Source: Locusta migratoria (taxonomy: Eukaryota; Arthropoda; Insecta; Orthoptera; Acrididae). Taken from it: a stretch of 64,000 bases of DNA. This document shows, one piece after another, positions 44,040 through 55,042 of the stretch; positions within the stretch are counted from its first letter, which is position 1, and the number at the start of each line of letters is the position of its first letter. The stretch covers positions 342,782,649 through 342,846,648 of the forward strand of contig CM048751.1 of NCBI GenBank assembly GCA_026315105.1. Direction: 5' to 3'. Under the pieces are notes generated by a model. The model searched no databases. It worked only from the letters and a program-made list of their open reading frames with translations, and was not told the origin of the DNA. Made by a program: the position numbers and the translations under genes.

Positions 44040-46110
44040 CATTTTCCTTGCAAAAAATTCTTACGTAAATGCTAAACAAAACAGGTCAGATCACTGTTGC
44101 AGAAGCAAAGAAAAAGGCATGCAAAATTTAAAAAGACACAGAATCCACAAGACTGGCAATCTTTTACTGAAACTCGCAACCTGGCGCGGCCTTCAATGCC
44201 AGAAGCCTATAGTAGTTACCACAACAAAATCCTGTCTCGTAATCTTGCAGAAAATCCAAAGAAATTCTGGTCATATGTGAAGTACACTAGTGGCAAAACA
44301 CAAACAATACCTTCACTACGCAATAGCAGTTGTAATACTACCGATGACATGGGTGTGTGTGTTTGTCCTTAGGTTAGTTTACTAGGTTTAAGTAGATTGT
44401 AAGCTACGGCTGATGACCACGTAGTTTGGTCCGATAGAATTACAAACGAACTACCGATGACAGTACTGCTAAGGCAGAATTACTAAACACAGCTTTCCGA
44501 AATTTGTTCACCAAAGAAGACGAAGTGAACACTCCAGAATTCAATCCAAGCACAGCTGCAGCATCCGAAACTTAAACTAGATGTTCCTGGAGTAGTAAAA
44601 CAACTTTATTCACTAAACAAAAACAAATCTTCTGGGTCAGATTGTATACCAACTAGATTCCTCTCAGAGTATGCTGATGCAATAGCTCCATACTTAGCTA
44701 TCATTTACAACCGATCACTCAGCAAAAGATTTGTTCCCAAAGACTGGAAAGTTGCCCAAGTTACTCCAATATTCAAGAAAATCAATAGGAGTGATCCCCC
44801 AAAATTACAGTCCAATCTCATTGACGTTGATTTGCAGTAGGTTTTTTGGAACATATACTTTGAACATTATGAACTACCTCGAAGAGAACGACCTATTAAC
44901 CTATAGTCAACACGGATTCAGAAAGTATCGCTCTTGCGAAACACAGCTTGCCCTTTATTCACATGAAGTGATATGTGCCATCGACAAGGGATGTCAAATT
45001 GATTCCATATTTCTGTATTATGAAAGGCTTTTGACACTGTACCCCACAAGCGGCTTCTAATGAAATTGCGTGCTTATGGAATATCTCCCCAATTGTGTGA
45101 TTGGATTCACGATTTCCTATCAGAAAGGACACAGTTCGTTGTAATTGACGATAAGTCATCGAGTAAAACTGAAGTGATATCTGGTGTTCCCCAGGGAAGC
45201 TTTATAGGCCCCATACTCTTCCTTGTGTTTATAAACGATTTAGGAGACATTCTGAATAGCTTAGACTGTTTGCGGATGATACTGTCGTTCATCGGTTAGT
45301 TAAGTCAACAGAAGATCAAAAGCAACTGCAAAGCGTTTTAGACAAAACATCCACATGGTGCGAAAATTGGCAATTGACTCTAAATAAAGAAAAGTGTGAA
45401 GTAATACACATGACCACTAAAAGAAATCCACTGAACTTCAATTACGCGATAAATCAGTCAAACCTTAAGGTTGTAAATTCTACCAAATAACTAGGAATTC
45501 CAGTTACGAACAACTTAGTCTGGAGAAAACACATAGAAAATATTGTGGGGAAGGCGAACCAAAGATTACGTTTCATTGGCAGAACTCTTCGAAGATGCAC
45601 CAGCTCCACCAAAGGGACTGCCTACATAACACTTGTGCGTCCTCTCCTGGAGTACTGTTGCCCATTGTGGGACCCTTACCAGGTAGGTCTGATGGAAGAC
45701 ATTGATAAGGTTCAGAGAAGGGCAGCTCATTTTGTTTTTTTCACGTTACGGGGGGAGGGGGGGGGGAAGCGTCGCTGAAATGTTGCACGAATTTGGGTGG
45801 AAATCATTAAAAGAAAGACGTTATTCATTGTGGCGTGATCTGTTTACGAAGTTTCAATCACCAACTTTTACTTCTGAATGTGAAAATATTTTGCTAGCAC
45901 CCATCTACTTAGGGGGACATGACCATCCCAATAAAATAAGAGAAATCAGATCAAAAACAGAACGATTTAGGTGTTCTTTCTTCCCGTGTGCTATTAGAGA
46001 ACAGAATGGTAGAGAAAAGTTATGAAAGTGGTTAATGAACCCTCTGCCAGGCACTTGAAATGTGATTGGCAGAGTATCTATCTATGTAGATGTAGATAGG
46101 AGCGAATGAA
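44040..46110 (+). mobile_element. LINE M: CR1/L2-like element split by a SINE-like insertion
   Basis: Readable frames: KKFWSYVKYTSGKTQTIPSL at 44250-44310, SAKRFVPKDWKVAQVTPIF-like text near 44720-44780, SQHGFRKYRSCETQLAL near 44910, DWIHDFLSERTQFVVI and SGVPQGSFIGPILFLVFIND (45060-45299), FADDT near 45270, and YITLVRPLLEYCCPLWDPYQ at 45545-45778. The tail TGTAGATGTAGATAG ends near 46100. Many frameshifts. An insertion at 44350-44449 lies in the linker. Confidence 0.8.
44350..44449 (+). mobile_element. 100-bp SINE/LINE-tail insertion with 13-bp target duplication
   Basis: It is flanked by ACTACCGATGACA at 44337-44349 and again at 44450-44462. The insert holds TTGTCCTTAGGTTAGTTT and GGCTGATGACCACGTAGTTT, text I recognise from SINE or LINE 3' ends common in insects, and ends in AATTACAAACGA. 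It is a severely 5'-truncated retroposed copy. Confidence 0.85.
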
Positions 46111-46134
46111 TGTCGTTATGTTTTAAGTTCAAAT

Positions 46135-46535
46135 GATACCTGCGGAAAGAAGCACTCTCTTTCCATGGCATTGCAAGGATGCGGAATACAGCTAGTAAAA
46201 AATTATTTTTTTGTGCCATACCTGGATTAAATTTTACTTGCAGTGGCAGGGGTGTTGTATGTTAACGTTGGCAACGAAATATTTGCTTTAGGAGGTTCAT
46301 TAATTTACTGATTGGAACAACATTAATTATTTATTTCCTTATCAACACTAAGAATTCCTCTCACTTACGTGACTAATTTCTCAAAAAGGATTCATCAGAC
46401 GTTATCAACATCAATACACTACACCATTGTTGTAAGGAAAATCATAGCCCTTGTTTCAGTATATTACATTTCAGTTATGAGAATAAACAATGCAGCATTG
46501 CCATCTATTAGTTATTTGGTATACTATGTCAGTAA
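46135..46535 (+). repeat. Unknown ~0.4-kb repeat, copy 2
   Basis: Same orientation as copy 1 (43496-43930), about 70-75% similar by eye. The two copies bracket LINE M. Confidence 0.75.
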
Positions 46536-46589
46536 CAGCGCCTCTATCAGATCTTTGCTATACTAGGCTGCAATTCAAGCATAGCATAC

Positions 46590-47470
46590 ACCAGAAACTA
46601 TAAATTACGATATCTTTTCTTCCCCGGATTCGATTTTGATGAAATGAAGCATATATGTTGTGCCAAGGTACTCTCAGTTGATCTATGAAACCCCATGAAA
46701 GTTCATGTAGTACTTTTGGAGATTTGCTTTACTACTCTTACTGTACACTGTACTATATTTATAAGCATAGTATACACAAAAACTTCAAATTATTATATCT
46801 TTCCTTCCTCTGATCCAATTTTAATGAAACTAAGCTTATGTTACTCTCCAAACTATTCCTAATTTACCTGTGTAAACCCATGAAACTTTGTTCAGTACCT
46901 TTGGAGATTACCCTCAACAAATAGACATACACAATGGCTTTTAAGCAAATGATTAAATTAAGATATCTTTATTTTCTGTGATCCGATTTTAATTATTGAA
47001 GCCTTTATGTAACCACAAAATGTTCTAAAGATACTTGTGAAAACGCAAAGAAAATTCATCAAGTAGTTTTGGAGATACACATGTTCAAAAAGACAAACGG
47101 ACGTAACGGTTGTAGATAAAAAAATTGAAATTATAATATTATTTTTTTCCATGGTCCGACTTTTATGAAACGAAGTCTATATATTGTGCAGTTAGGCTCA
47201 AGCTACCTGTGAAAACCCCATGCAAATTCGTGAAGTAGTTTTGGAGATAAGAGGTTTTTAATAGTTGAAAAAACAGACATGACAGTTACTGAAAACACTT
47301 AAAATTACAATATCTTATTTTTTCCTGTAATGCCATTTTAATAAAATTATGCTTATATGTTGACCCAAACTTTTCTCATGTTTCCTGTGAAAACAGTATG
47401 AAAATTCGTCAAGTAGCTTTGAAGATTGAAGAGAACAGCGACAGGCCTACATTTACAGATTTATTATTAG
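46590..47470. repeat. Tandem repeat, about 5 diverged units of ~165-180 bp
   Basis: Each unit carries an ATATCTTT-like block, a TCCGATTTTAATGAAA-like block, a CCTGTGAAAAC-like block, and TTCGTCAAGTAGTTTTGGAGAT near its end. Units start at about 46600, 46775, 46945, 47110 and 47280. The array ends in TTTATTATTAGTATAGG, the style of a transposon end. Units differ by 25-35%, so it is old. Confidence 0.75.
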
Positions 47471-47547
47471 TATAGGTTATTGATATGTAGTGTTTATGAG
47501 TAACAGTTTAAGAAGCAAATGGGCAGCACTGCACCACACTACTTATC

Positions 47548-47626
47548 TTAACACTTTTGCTGCAGCTGATGCTGTCCTACATTGAGCGCGGATGCTTATA
47601 AGAGTCAGACGCAGCAAAAGTGTTAA
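47548..47626. mobile_element. 79-bp TTAA-flanked mini-element, piggyBac-like MITE
   Basis: TTAACACTTTTGCTGC (47548-47563) and its exact reverse complement (47611-47626) bracket 47 bp. TTAA at both ends is the piggyBac target duplication, and CACTTTTGC resembles piggyBac terminal repeats. No coding capacity. Confidence 0.55.
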
Positions 47627-48079
47627 AAGACGCACCACATTATTTCCGTATTCTTTCAATAAACTTTGTTTTACTCCCTTGTTCTGCTTTTCGTTGAGGT
47701 AATAATATTATTGTGTCAGAACATAGATTCCACCACAGAAATACAAAACATGAACCCAGCAAAGTGCATTACATTTATATATGTATTTCATTATATTTAA
47801 TATTATTCTTAGTAATGTTTGTTTCATATTGTAGACTGCCACATAAATATTTCATGGCTGACAAAAAATAGTAAATATGCAGCAGATAATTTATACATAA
47901 ACAATTATATGTATTTGTGGGCAAGAACTGAATATATTTGCATAAAAAGCCATGGTAAATAAAATATTAATTGTGTAACTATATTTCGACGGCGGCAGTA
48001 TATTTGAACAGTGAGACACCACGGTTACCAAGTGTTTGGTCATCCCTAACGTGATTGCAATTTATGTCAAAGAGGCAGT

Positions 48080-48081
<2 letters not shown>

Positions 48082-48148
<67 letters not shown>
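48082..48148. repeat. Homopolymer of 67 A
   Basis: Uninterrupted A run, probably a retroposon tail or a collapsed/expanded assembly artefact. The poly-Lys reading frames here are not genes. Confidence 0.9.
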
Positions 48149-48149
<1 letters not shown>

Positions 48150-48150
<1 letters not shown>

Positions 48151-48392
48151 GTTGGCAGATATTACCAGTTCCAAACAAAGGGATGCAATTTTATAAATAC
48201 CAGCCACTTGATCTATCAGAATTGCCAAGACAACATACATACAATTTTACAGGAAACCCATTAAAAAATTGGTGGTTTGAGAAATTGATAACTTTTAAGA
48301 TAAAATGTAGTCCTGACATTACACAAATTATTAATTGGCCTAAAAATCCATTTTTCTTGGCAGAAACATATTTTATAAAGGAAACTACCTGA
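48150..48392 (+). other. Short open frame of unknown origin
   Basis: Directly after the A run, about 80 codons are open, ending KETT*. The composition looks protein-like (LPVPNKGMQFYKYQPLDLSE, NFTGNPLKNWWFEKL). I do not recognise the family, and the frame has no start of its own outside the poly(A). It may be a relic of a retroposed gene or transposon. Confidence 0.3.
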
Positions 48393-50181
48393 ACTGGGAT
48401 TTACGTGGATGAGTGCTGTTAGTAAAAGAAAGCTGTTGGTAGAGATAAAAGATGTAATTGACTGGAAATGTAAATATTAGAATGGAGTTATAAAATTGGG
48501 GACAACTCAGAGAGTCAGCTGTTTTATATCAATGAAACTCAAGTTGATAACAATGTTAAGCTGGATTCACACTAGCATGTTACTTGCAGAAGATATTGCA
48601 ATATGCTTGCTGCTTTGTTCACACAGAAAACACAAAAATTAAGCAAGATAGGCTTACTTTGACAAGTACTTTTCATCAATAACTTGCAGACACCATTTGC
48701 TCACATGTACTTTCAGTGAGAGCAAGTAAAATTACCAGTGGGTGGGTCAATTAAATGGTAGCTCTTTTAATTATTACGAAGAACAGCAAAAGAGAAATAT
48801 TATGGTTACAGGTGGATACTTACATTACAATATGGAACCTATAATAACTTGTTGCAAGATCTGAGTGTTGAGAAAACTTTGAAAACTTTTCTAGAAATGT
48901 TTATAAATGATCTGGATTGTTTATTAACATCATATCAAAACAGGATGCATTTTTCAGTAACTTATTTCAGCCGAGGAATGTTTCCTTGCCATGCTACATT
49001 TCTTGCCATTGTTCTCTCACTTTGTGCAAAAATGTCTTCTGTATATTATGCCCCTTCTAAAAACTTCCTCAACCCCAGTCTTAAATATAATTTTCATTAA
49101 GTTAGTTGTGAGATTTGTTGCAATAAATTAAATTTACTAAACCCATTCTTATTTTCTTTTTTCTGTCTTTAAAATCACAACTTTGCACATTCCATATTTC
49201 AAAGTAGGTCTCCACAGCTTCATTCAACGTTTGGTATCTTGCTTTCTCTATTCTCATTTTTCTCTCAAGTTCTGTTATTTGCTGAGATACAATATGTGCG
49301 ATGGACGAAATTAATCGTGACAGTCTGTAAAAGGTTAAATATGTGTTTGATGCAGATGACATACTTACAAAAACTTGCCCAAAAGGGATACTTGCAGCTA
49401 GTCACTTGTGCAATAAATTTCTAATGGCCACAAGTCGACTTGATGTTTTCACACTACCAATTAGTTTGGCAAGTTCCTCCTCACTAATGAATTGCTGCAC
49501 TAAATTGTCATTGTAAATGCAGCTTTACTTATAGAAAATTTTGACAGTTTCTTGCTGTTTATGGCATCATGGGCTACACTAGTCAAAGCAACAGGATTAT
49601 TGTGGTGAATGCAGATCCAAATAAGTGATTTTATCTAATAGGATGTACAACAGGGGTCTATCCAGTCATATAAATTACAAAAATGTTTCAAATTGGATTT
49701 AACAGCAGGCCCAAGAGCCAATTTATATATGATTATCATTGCATTCTGTGATTAGTTATTGTTTATAGTCAATTCTTTCATAGGGCGTAGAATAAGACCT
49801 ACTATGAATCAAAATTGAAGGTGATTTGTTTAAGACGTGTGGTTTTGGGCTTGTGCACACCTTCAGATGCTTAAACATTCATTTACACGTCTCAAAATTT
49901 GATGTTAGAGTTCCGTGTTTAACCCTCAAGCAGTTGCGCCGATTATTGTATCACGAGTCGGCACGCACCACACTTCGTACACATGTAGTCAAAAGCTGTC
50001 TGCATGCTACTAAGGGAAACATGTATGAGCTAAGTGGTAGTTTAATTTTAGTTCATTTAAATAACAATACAATAAACTTATATTACATCGCTAATTTTCT
50101 GTTTGATTACACAAATAAGAAAACTTTCATATCATTTTATTGCCGTAGCTGACATAGGAGTAAATTCTAACACTTTCTGTT
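48393..50181. other. Non-coding; possible piggyBac continuation near 50181
   Basis: No supported gene. A segment with GCTGGATTCACACTAGC at about 48560 resembles PIF/Harbinger ends. The last ~80 bp before the gypsy element, read on the minus strand, give YSYVSYGNKM, compatible with the piggyBac block that would follow 61034. Confidence 0.4.
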
Positions 50182-50185
50182 ATAT
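50182..50185 (+). other. Target-site duplication ATAT (left)
   Basis: ATAT immediately before the left LTR; repeated at 61034-61037 after the right LTR. Confidence 0.7.
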
Positions 50186-50551
50186 TGCCGCGAGACTCCA
50201 AGTTAACCAACTGCTGGCATGGTGCAATGGATAGCATTCCCGATTGCGGTGCTGAAGGTCGTCGGTTCAATCCCGTCCACCGGCAAAAATTTATTTGTTT
50301 GTATTTGTCATTTCCAGAATGTTCTACATCATTCTTATGTTCACTTGTAAATTCTACTTGTTTCTTATGTTAACTATTCTTCTAATTTCTGGTACATTCT
50401 GTCTGTGTATAAATAGCAGAGCACTCTGCTTGAGAGGCAGTTTGTGCTGCATGTATGTTAGGTTCGGAATAAACCTGCTTTCAGTATAAGTGCTGTGTTC
50501 AGTTGCCAACCCTGCCTTTGAAGTCAAGCCTGCTTCCATTTCAACGCAACA
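50186..50551 (+). repeat. Gypsy 5' LTR (366 bp)
   Basis: Starts TGCCGCGAGACTCC and ends CAACGCAACA. It has a TATA-like GTATAAATAG at about 50406, AATAAA at about 50470, and a tRNA-Arg-like segment at 50212-50285. Confidence 0.9.
50212..50285 (+). other. tRNA-Arg-like segment inside the 5' LTR
   Basis: 74 nt with acceptor-like ends TGCTGG/CCGGCA, an A-box-like TGGTGCAATGG and a B-box GGTTCAATCCC at tRNA spacing. The same segment in the 3' LTR reads TGGCGCAATGGATAGC, which is identical to the D-arm region of tRNA-Arg(UCU) as I know it. The anticodon arm is imperfect, so it is not a functional tRNA gene. Confidence 0.75.
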
Positions 50552-50705
50552 TTATTTGGTGGAGGTGCCGGGTATCCTGTGCAACAGCTGCATCATCATG
50601 GCTCCAATTAGGCAACATAAAAGCTGTCGCTTACATGGATTAGAACCAGAATACAAGGGTTATACTGAGTAAATCCTTCCAAAAGTCTGTATTATCAGAA
50701 GAACG

Positions 50706-51900
50706 ATGGACATGAAACCTGCGGTAAGCCAGCTGCACATCAGACACCCGTCGGTGTTGTCTGGAGACGCTGGACAGGACCCCAACAAATGGCTAAAACG
50801 ATTCGACCAAGTCGCCAAGTACAACAGGTGGGACCATACAATGTGCTTGGCTAACATTTATTTCTACCTGGATGGAACAGCCCAGCAATTGATTGAAAAT
50901 AACAAAGAGAAGCTGAATTACTGGGAAACGTTCCAGGCGGAAGTAAAGAAGACGTTTGGTGACTGCCAGCGTCAAATCCGCTCGGCAGAAGAACAACTGA
51001 AGAACCAGGCCCAACGACATGGTATGCCAACATAGTCATACATACAGAATGTTTTCATCCTGTGTAACATAGTCAATCTGAATATGACTGAGGCTGACAA
51101 AAACACGCACCTAATGAAAGGTAAAGCAGAAGACATATACCAAGCCCTTCTGATAAAAGACATCGCTACGATGGAATAGTTCATCAAGTGGTGCCAGTGT
51201 ATTGAAGAGATGGAACAAAGGAGAATTGGACAAAAGGAGTGACAGACTCCCCAATGTTGTGGATGACCAACATGACTTTGCTTCTCTCATACGACAAATT
51301 GTGAGAGAAGATTAAAAACAGTTAATGGCAACCAAAACTATTAGATCAAGCGAGCATCAGATTATGGCCACGGATGTAAGCCCTGTTAAATCAAGAGGGA
51401 GCCAACGTCACTGAGGAAGAGACTTCACACATTAGCCCCTGTCTGCCCCACCAATTGCACCCGACGTGAAGAGTGGCATCGCCCTGCTATGACTTATTCT
51501 GCAGCCGCCAAACGGTAGCCCATGAACCGGCCAATATGGCCACTACCAACTCCCCCGGCAACTATGACGCCCCACAGAAGAACAGACGTCTGGAAGACAG
51601 AAGACAACACACCACTGTGTTTCCACTGTAGGTGCCCTGGACATGTTGTATGCTACTGCCGAGAGAGAACGCGAGTATTCGATGATGATTTTGCCGCAAG
51701 ACATCAGCCATCACAGCAGTTCTATCCCAGGCAGTCACCTACTGATGAGTTCAGTCAACCTATGGGAAGAAGCCCGTCACTGTACTCTGGACAAGGTCGC
51801 TCCCAGATGCGCCGTTGCCGTTCACTGTCGCTGTACATATATAGCTGCTGCTCCCCTAGCTGCCGCACCCAGGAAAACTAAGCGAGGTGACCATCTACCG
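50706..51900 (+). pseudogene. Gypsy gag relic
   Basis: The first frame (50706-51035) opens MDMKPAVSQLHIRHPSVLSG and continues DPNKWLKRFDQVAKYNRW, a typical retrotransposon capsid start, with a stop after 109 codons. A second frame (51522-51881) contains the zinc knuckle CFHCRCPGHVVCYC at 51618-51659 (C-X2-C-X4-H-X4-C), followed by a Ser/Pro/Gln-rich tail. Several stops lie between. The protein would coat the RNA genome in virus-like particles. Confidence 0.85.
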
Positions 51901-51984
51901 AGGAGAGGCCACCGCAGATGAAAATCCCCATGGATGGCAGTCGCTAAGATGTTGGGAAATCTCAATGACGTAATAATCAACAGC

Positions 51985-53689
51985 CAACGTGTTCGGACAC
52001 TTGTTGATTCAGGAGCTTCTTTTTCTATATTGTTGGATAATTACCACAGCACACTAAAGAAGGCAATATTCTGTGATACAGGGGCAATGTGATGAAGGTC
52101 ACAAATGGAAAGTACGTCCAGCCAGCAGAAACTTGTGTCACAAGAATAACCATCGATAACAGGACCCAGCCATTTGTATTTGTCGTTTTAACAGAATGTA
52201 GTCATAATGTCATCCTTGGATGGGACTTCCTTCAAGCATCCCAAGCTATCATTGACTGTGGAAGTTCTGAGCTGTAAATGAAGAAGTCGTTCCAGCGGAT
52301 ACACGCAATATAGAATTTTCTGGGAAATTATTTGCCATTGACAATGTGAAGATACCACCGTTGACAATGAAAAGAATTACAGTCACAAACACAAATGACC
52401 GGTTAAACTGTGAAGTTCTTATTGATAGTAGAAAGTTTATCAGGCTCACCAAAGAAATTTACATACCAGCAGCTATCATAAGCATTACTGGTGGTCAAGG
52501 AGAGATTTGGATTACTAGTTGTCACAAGCAGTCACAACTTATGTCACAACACAAGGGTATGTATGTCGGGACAGCTGAACCAATTCAGGATGGTGAGCTT
52601 AACATCATCAATGAAGACCCATGCTCTGCTGTTAGTACAGACAACACACTGGAGGAAACAAAAGTGGAACTGCCAATAGGGCCTGGACTGACCAAGGAAC
52701 AATGCCAGTGGTTGTTAGCTATACTATGTCAATTTTTGGGTGCATTAAGAAATCAGAAGGGTAAAATTCAGACAAAACGACCCACGAGAAGGCACCGTAT
52801 CAATACTGGGGATCATCCACCAATTAGCCGGCGTTCATATAGTGTCGCCAGCTGAAAGATGGATAATTTCGGAGGAAGAGGAGAAGATGTTGCACGATGA
52901 CATTATTCAACCTTCAGAGAGTCCTTGGTCATCTTCGGTGGTCCTCATAAAGAAGAAGGATGGCATGTGGCGATTCTTTGTCGACTATCGGCGGCTGAAC
53001 AAAATCACAAAGAAAGATGTCTACCCATTGCCACGCATTGATGACACCTTAGACTGCTTGAAAGGAGCTACATACTTCTCAACTATGGACATGCAGACAG
53101 GTTACTGGCAAATTGAGGTCGACGAAGCTGACAGGGAGAAGACGGCTTTTATTACACCTGATGGCCTCTATGAATTCAAAGTAATGCCATTTCGATTATG
53201 TAATGCTCCAGCCACATTCTAATGCATAATGGACATCTTGCTTCGACACCTTAGTGGACGACATTTCTTTGCTATTTAGATGACATTGTTGTTTTCTCGA
53301 AAACATTTTAAGAACACCTGAGTCGTCTGTCAACTGTGTTGAAGTGTGTTCAGACTGCAGGACTCTGCCTCAATCCAAAGATGTGCCTCTTTGTCACCAA
53401 AGAGATACAAATCCTGGGGCACCTACTCAATGGAGATGGTTTCTGTCCTGATCCAGATAAAGTAAGGGCAGTCACAGAATTTTCAACTCCTCAGCACATT
53501 CGTGATATGAGAAGTTTTCTCGGGCTGTGCTCATACTACCAATGTTTCATAAAAGGATTTTCTAATAAGGCACGTCCATTGTAAGAACTTCTGCAGGGAG
53601 ACACCAAGTTTTACTGGGATGAGAGAAGAGAAAGCGCTTTCTGTGCACTTAAGGAGGCTCTAACTTCCTCACCAGTTCTAGCCTTGTAC
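51985..53689 (+). pseudogene. Gypsy pol relic, part 1: protease and reverse transcriptase
   Basis: The protease motif LVDSGASFS is at about 51999-52025. Reverse transcriptase lies in 52842-53222: LIKKKDGMWRFFVDYRRLNK, VYPLPRIDDTLDCLKGATYF, STMDMQTGYWQIEVDEADRE (first catalytic Asp) and MPFRLCNAPATF, then a stop at 53221. The catalytic YLDD is legible at 53273-53284 (YLDDIVVFSKTF), with a stop-prone neighbouring frame. The thumb follows in 53336-53584 (ILGHLLNGDGFCPDPDKV). The reading is cut by LINE C within the start of RNase H, at LALY. Confidence 0.88.
53678..53689 (+). other. LINE C target duplication (left)
   Basis: CTAGCCTTGTAC, repeated exactly at 58880-58891. Confidence 0.95.
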
Positions 53690-53699
53690 CGACCACGAA

Positions 53700-55042
53700 G
53701 CCTCTGTTTTTTGTGGAAAACCTTGAGGATAAGTTTGGGGAAGTAGATGGCATGTCTAAGATGAGATCTGGGATTGTACTTATAACGACATCGTCCCAAG
53801 CCCAGTCACGGGCACTGCTTGCCTGTGACAAGCTGGGTGACGTCCCCATTAGCATTACTCCCCACAAGGGTTTGAACATGGTACAGGGAATTATATTTCA
53901 CAAGGACCTTTTATTGCAGTCTGACGACGAGTTACGGCAGAACCTAGAGAGGTGCAGAGTTCATTTCATCCGTTGTGTTCATAGGGTCCGAAGGACAATA
54001 GGGTAGCCACCAGTGCGTTTATCTTGGCTTTCGAAGGCGATTCATTGCCGGAGACAGTCAAGGTAATGATATACCGGTGTGACGTAAAACCCTACGTTCC
54101 TTCCCCTATGCGCTGCTTCAAATGCTGGAGGTTTGGGCACATGTCCTCCCGATGTGATGGTAACCCTATATGTCGGGAGTGCTTACGTGCCTCACATCCG
54201 GAAGCCCCTTGTGTCCCTCCTCCAGTATGTGTTAACTGCAAGCAGCATCACTCTCCTTGTTCGCCGGACTGCACGGTTCTTCATAAAGAACGTAAAATTA
54301 TGGAATATAAGACCCTGGACCAGTTATCATACTCAGAGGCTAAGAAAAAGTATGCCAAGCTTCATCCTGTGAGCATGAAGACATTGTATGCCACAGTTGC
54401 ATCACAACTGCCTCTGCTATCTCTGCTACCACTCTCCACTGCCTCGTCTTCCACAGTGGGCCCTTCGCCCAAACTGCCCACATCTGCCCCCATGGTGTTT
54501 GAGGGTACCTCATCCTCCGTTGCCCCCAAGATCCCTACTTTGGGAGCACCACCATCTCCGCCTGTGGGGCCCTCAGTCCCCACCCCTGAGTCAGAGACTC
54601 AACAGCCATCTCTGGCTCCTCTCGCGAGGAAGGGCTCCCTCGGATCCCTTCCTTCACAGGCTTCTCTCCAGTGGATACCAGTAGGTGGCTGAAGGAGCCA
54701 CCTACTGCTGGTTGCAGGGCCGCGTAGGCATCCTCAGTTCCTGAGGATGGCTCCGCGAAGCCCTCCCAGCCTGAGAGGCCTAAAGAACCTCGCGAGAAGA
54801 AAAAACAAAAGACCAAGAGTAGAACCAAAGATTCTGTGGTGGCTACCATGCCACCAAAACATTCCTCTTCATCTGAGGACGAAATAGAGATCCTCGCATC
54901 CCAAAAAGACTTGGTCATTGCCGAGTCTTTGGAAGCTATGGACGTTGAGGATCTGCTTCAAAAATCAGCAACAGAAGGAAGAACTGTGACCCCTACTACG
55001 CTGTCGAAAGCAGCATGTCTCAGCAACCAGGAGGCTCTATGA
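53700..55042 (+). pseudogene. LINE C ORF1 (5'-truncated, frameshifted)
   Basis: The first part (53713-54006) matches copy A from FFVE(H/N)LEDK through NLER. One base is missing near 53983 (CATAGGG against TATACGGG in B), which changes frame. The second part (54024-54692) holds the knuckles CFKCWRFGHMSSRC, CRECLRASHPEAPC and CVNCKQHHSPC. The Ser/Pro-rich C-terminal region breaks near 54690. The last frame ends LSNQEAL with the TGA at 55040-55042, overlapping the ORF2 ATG at 55039. Confidence 0.85.

Noticed and set aside
46590..47470. CRISPR-like array
   Set aside because: Units are ~170 bp, diverged and without short identical repeats; the genome is an animal.
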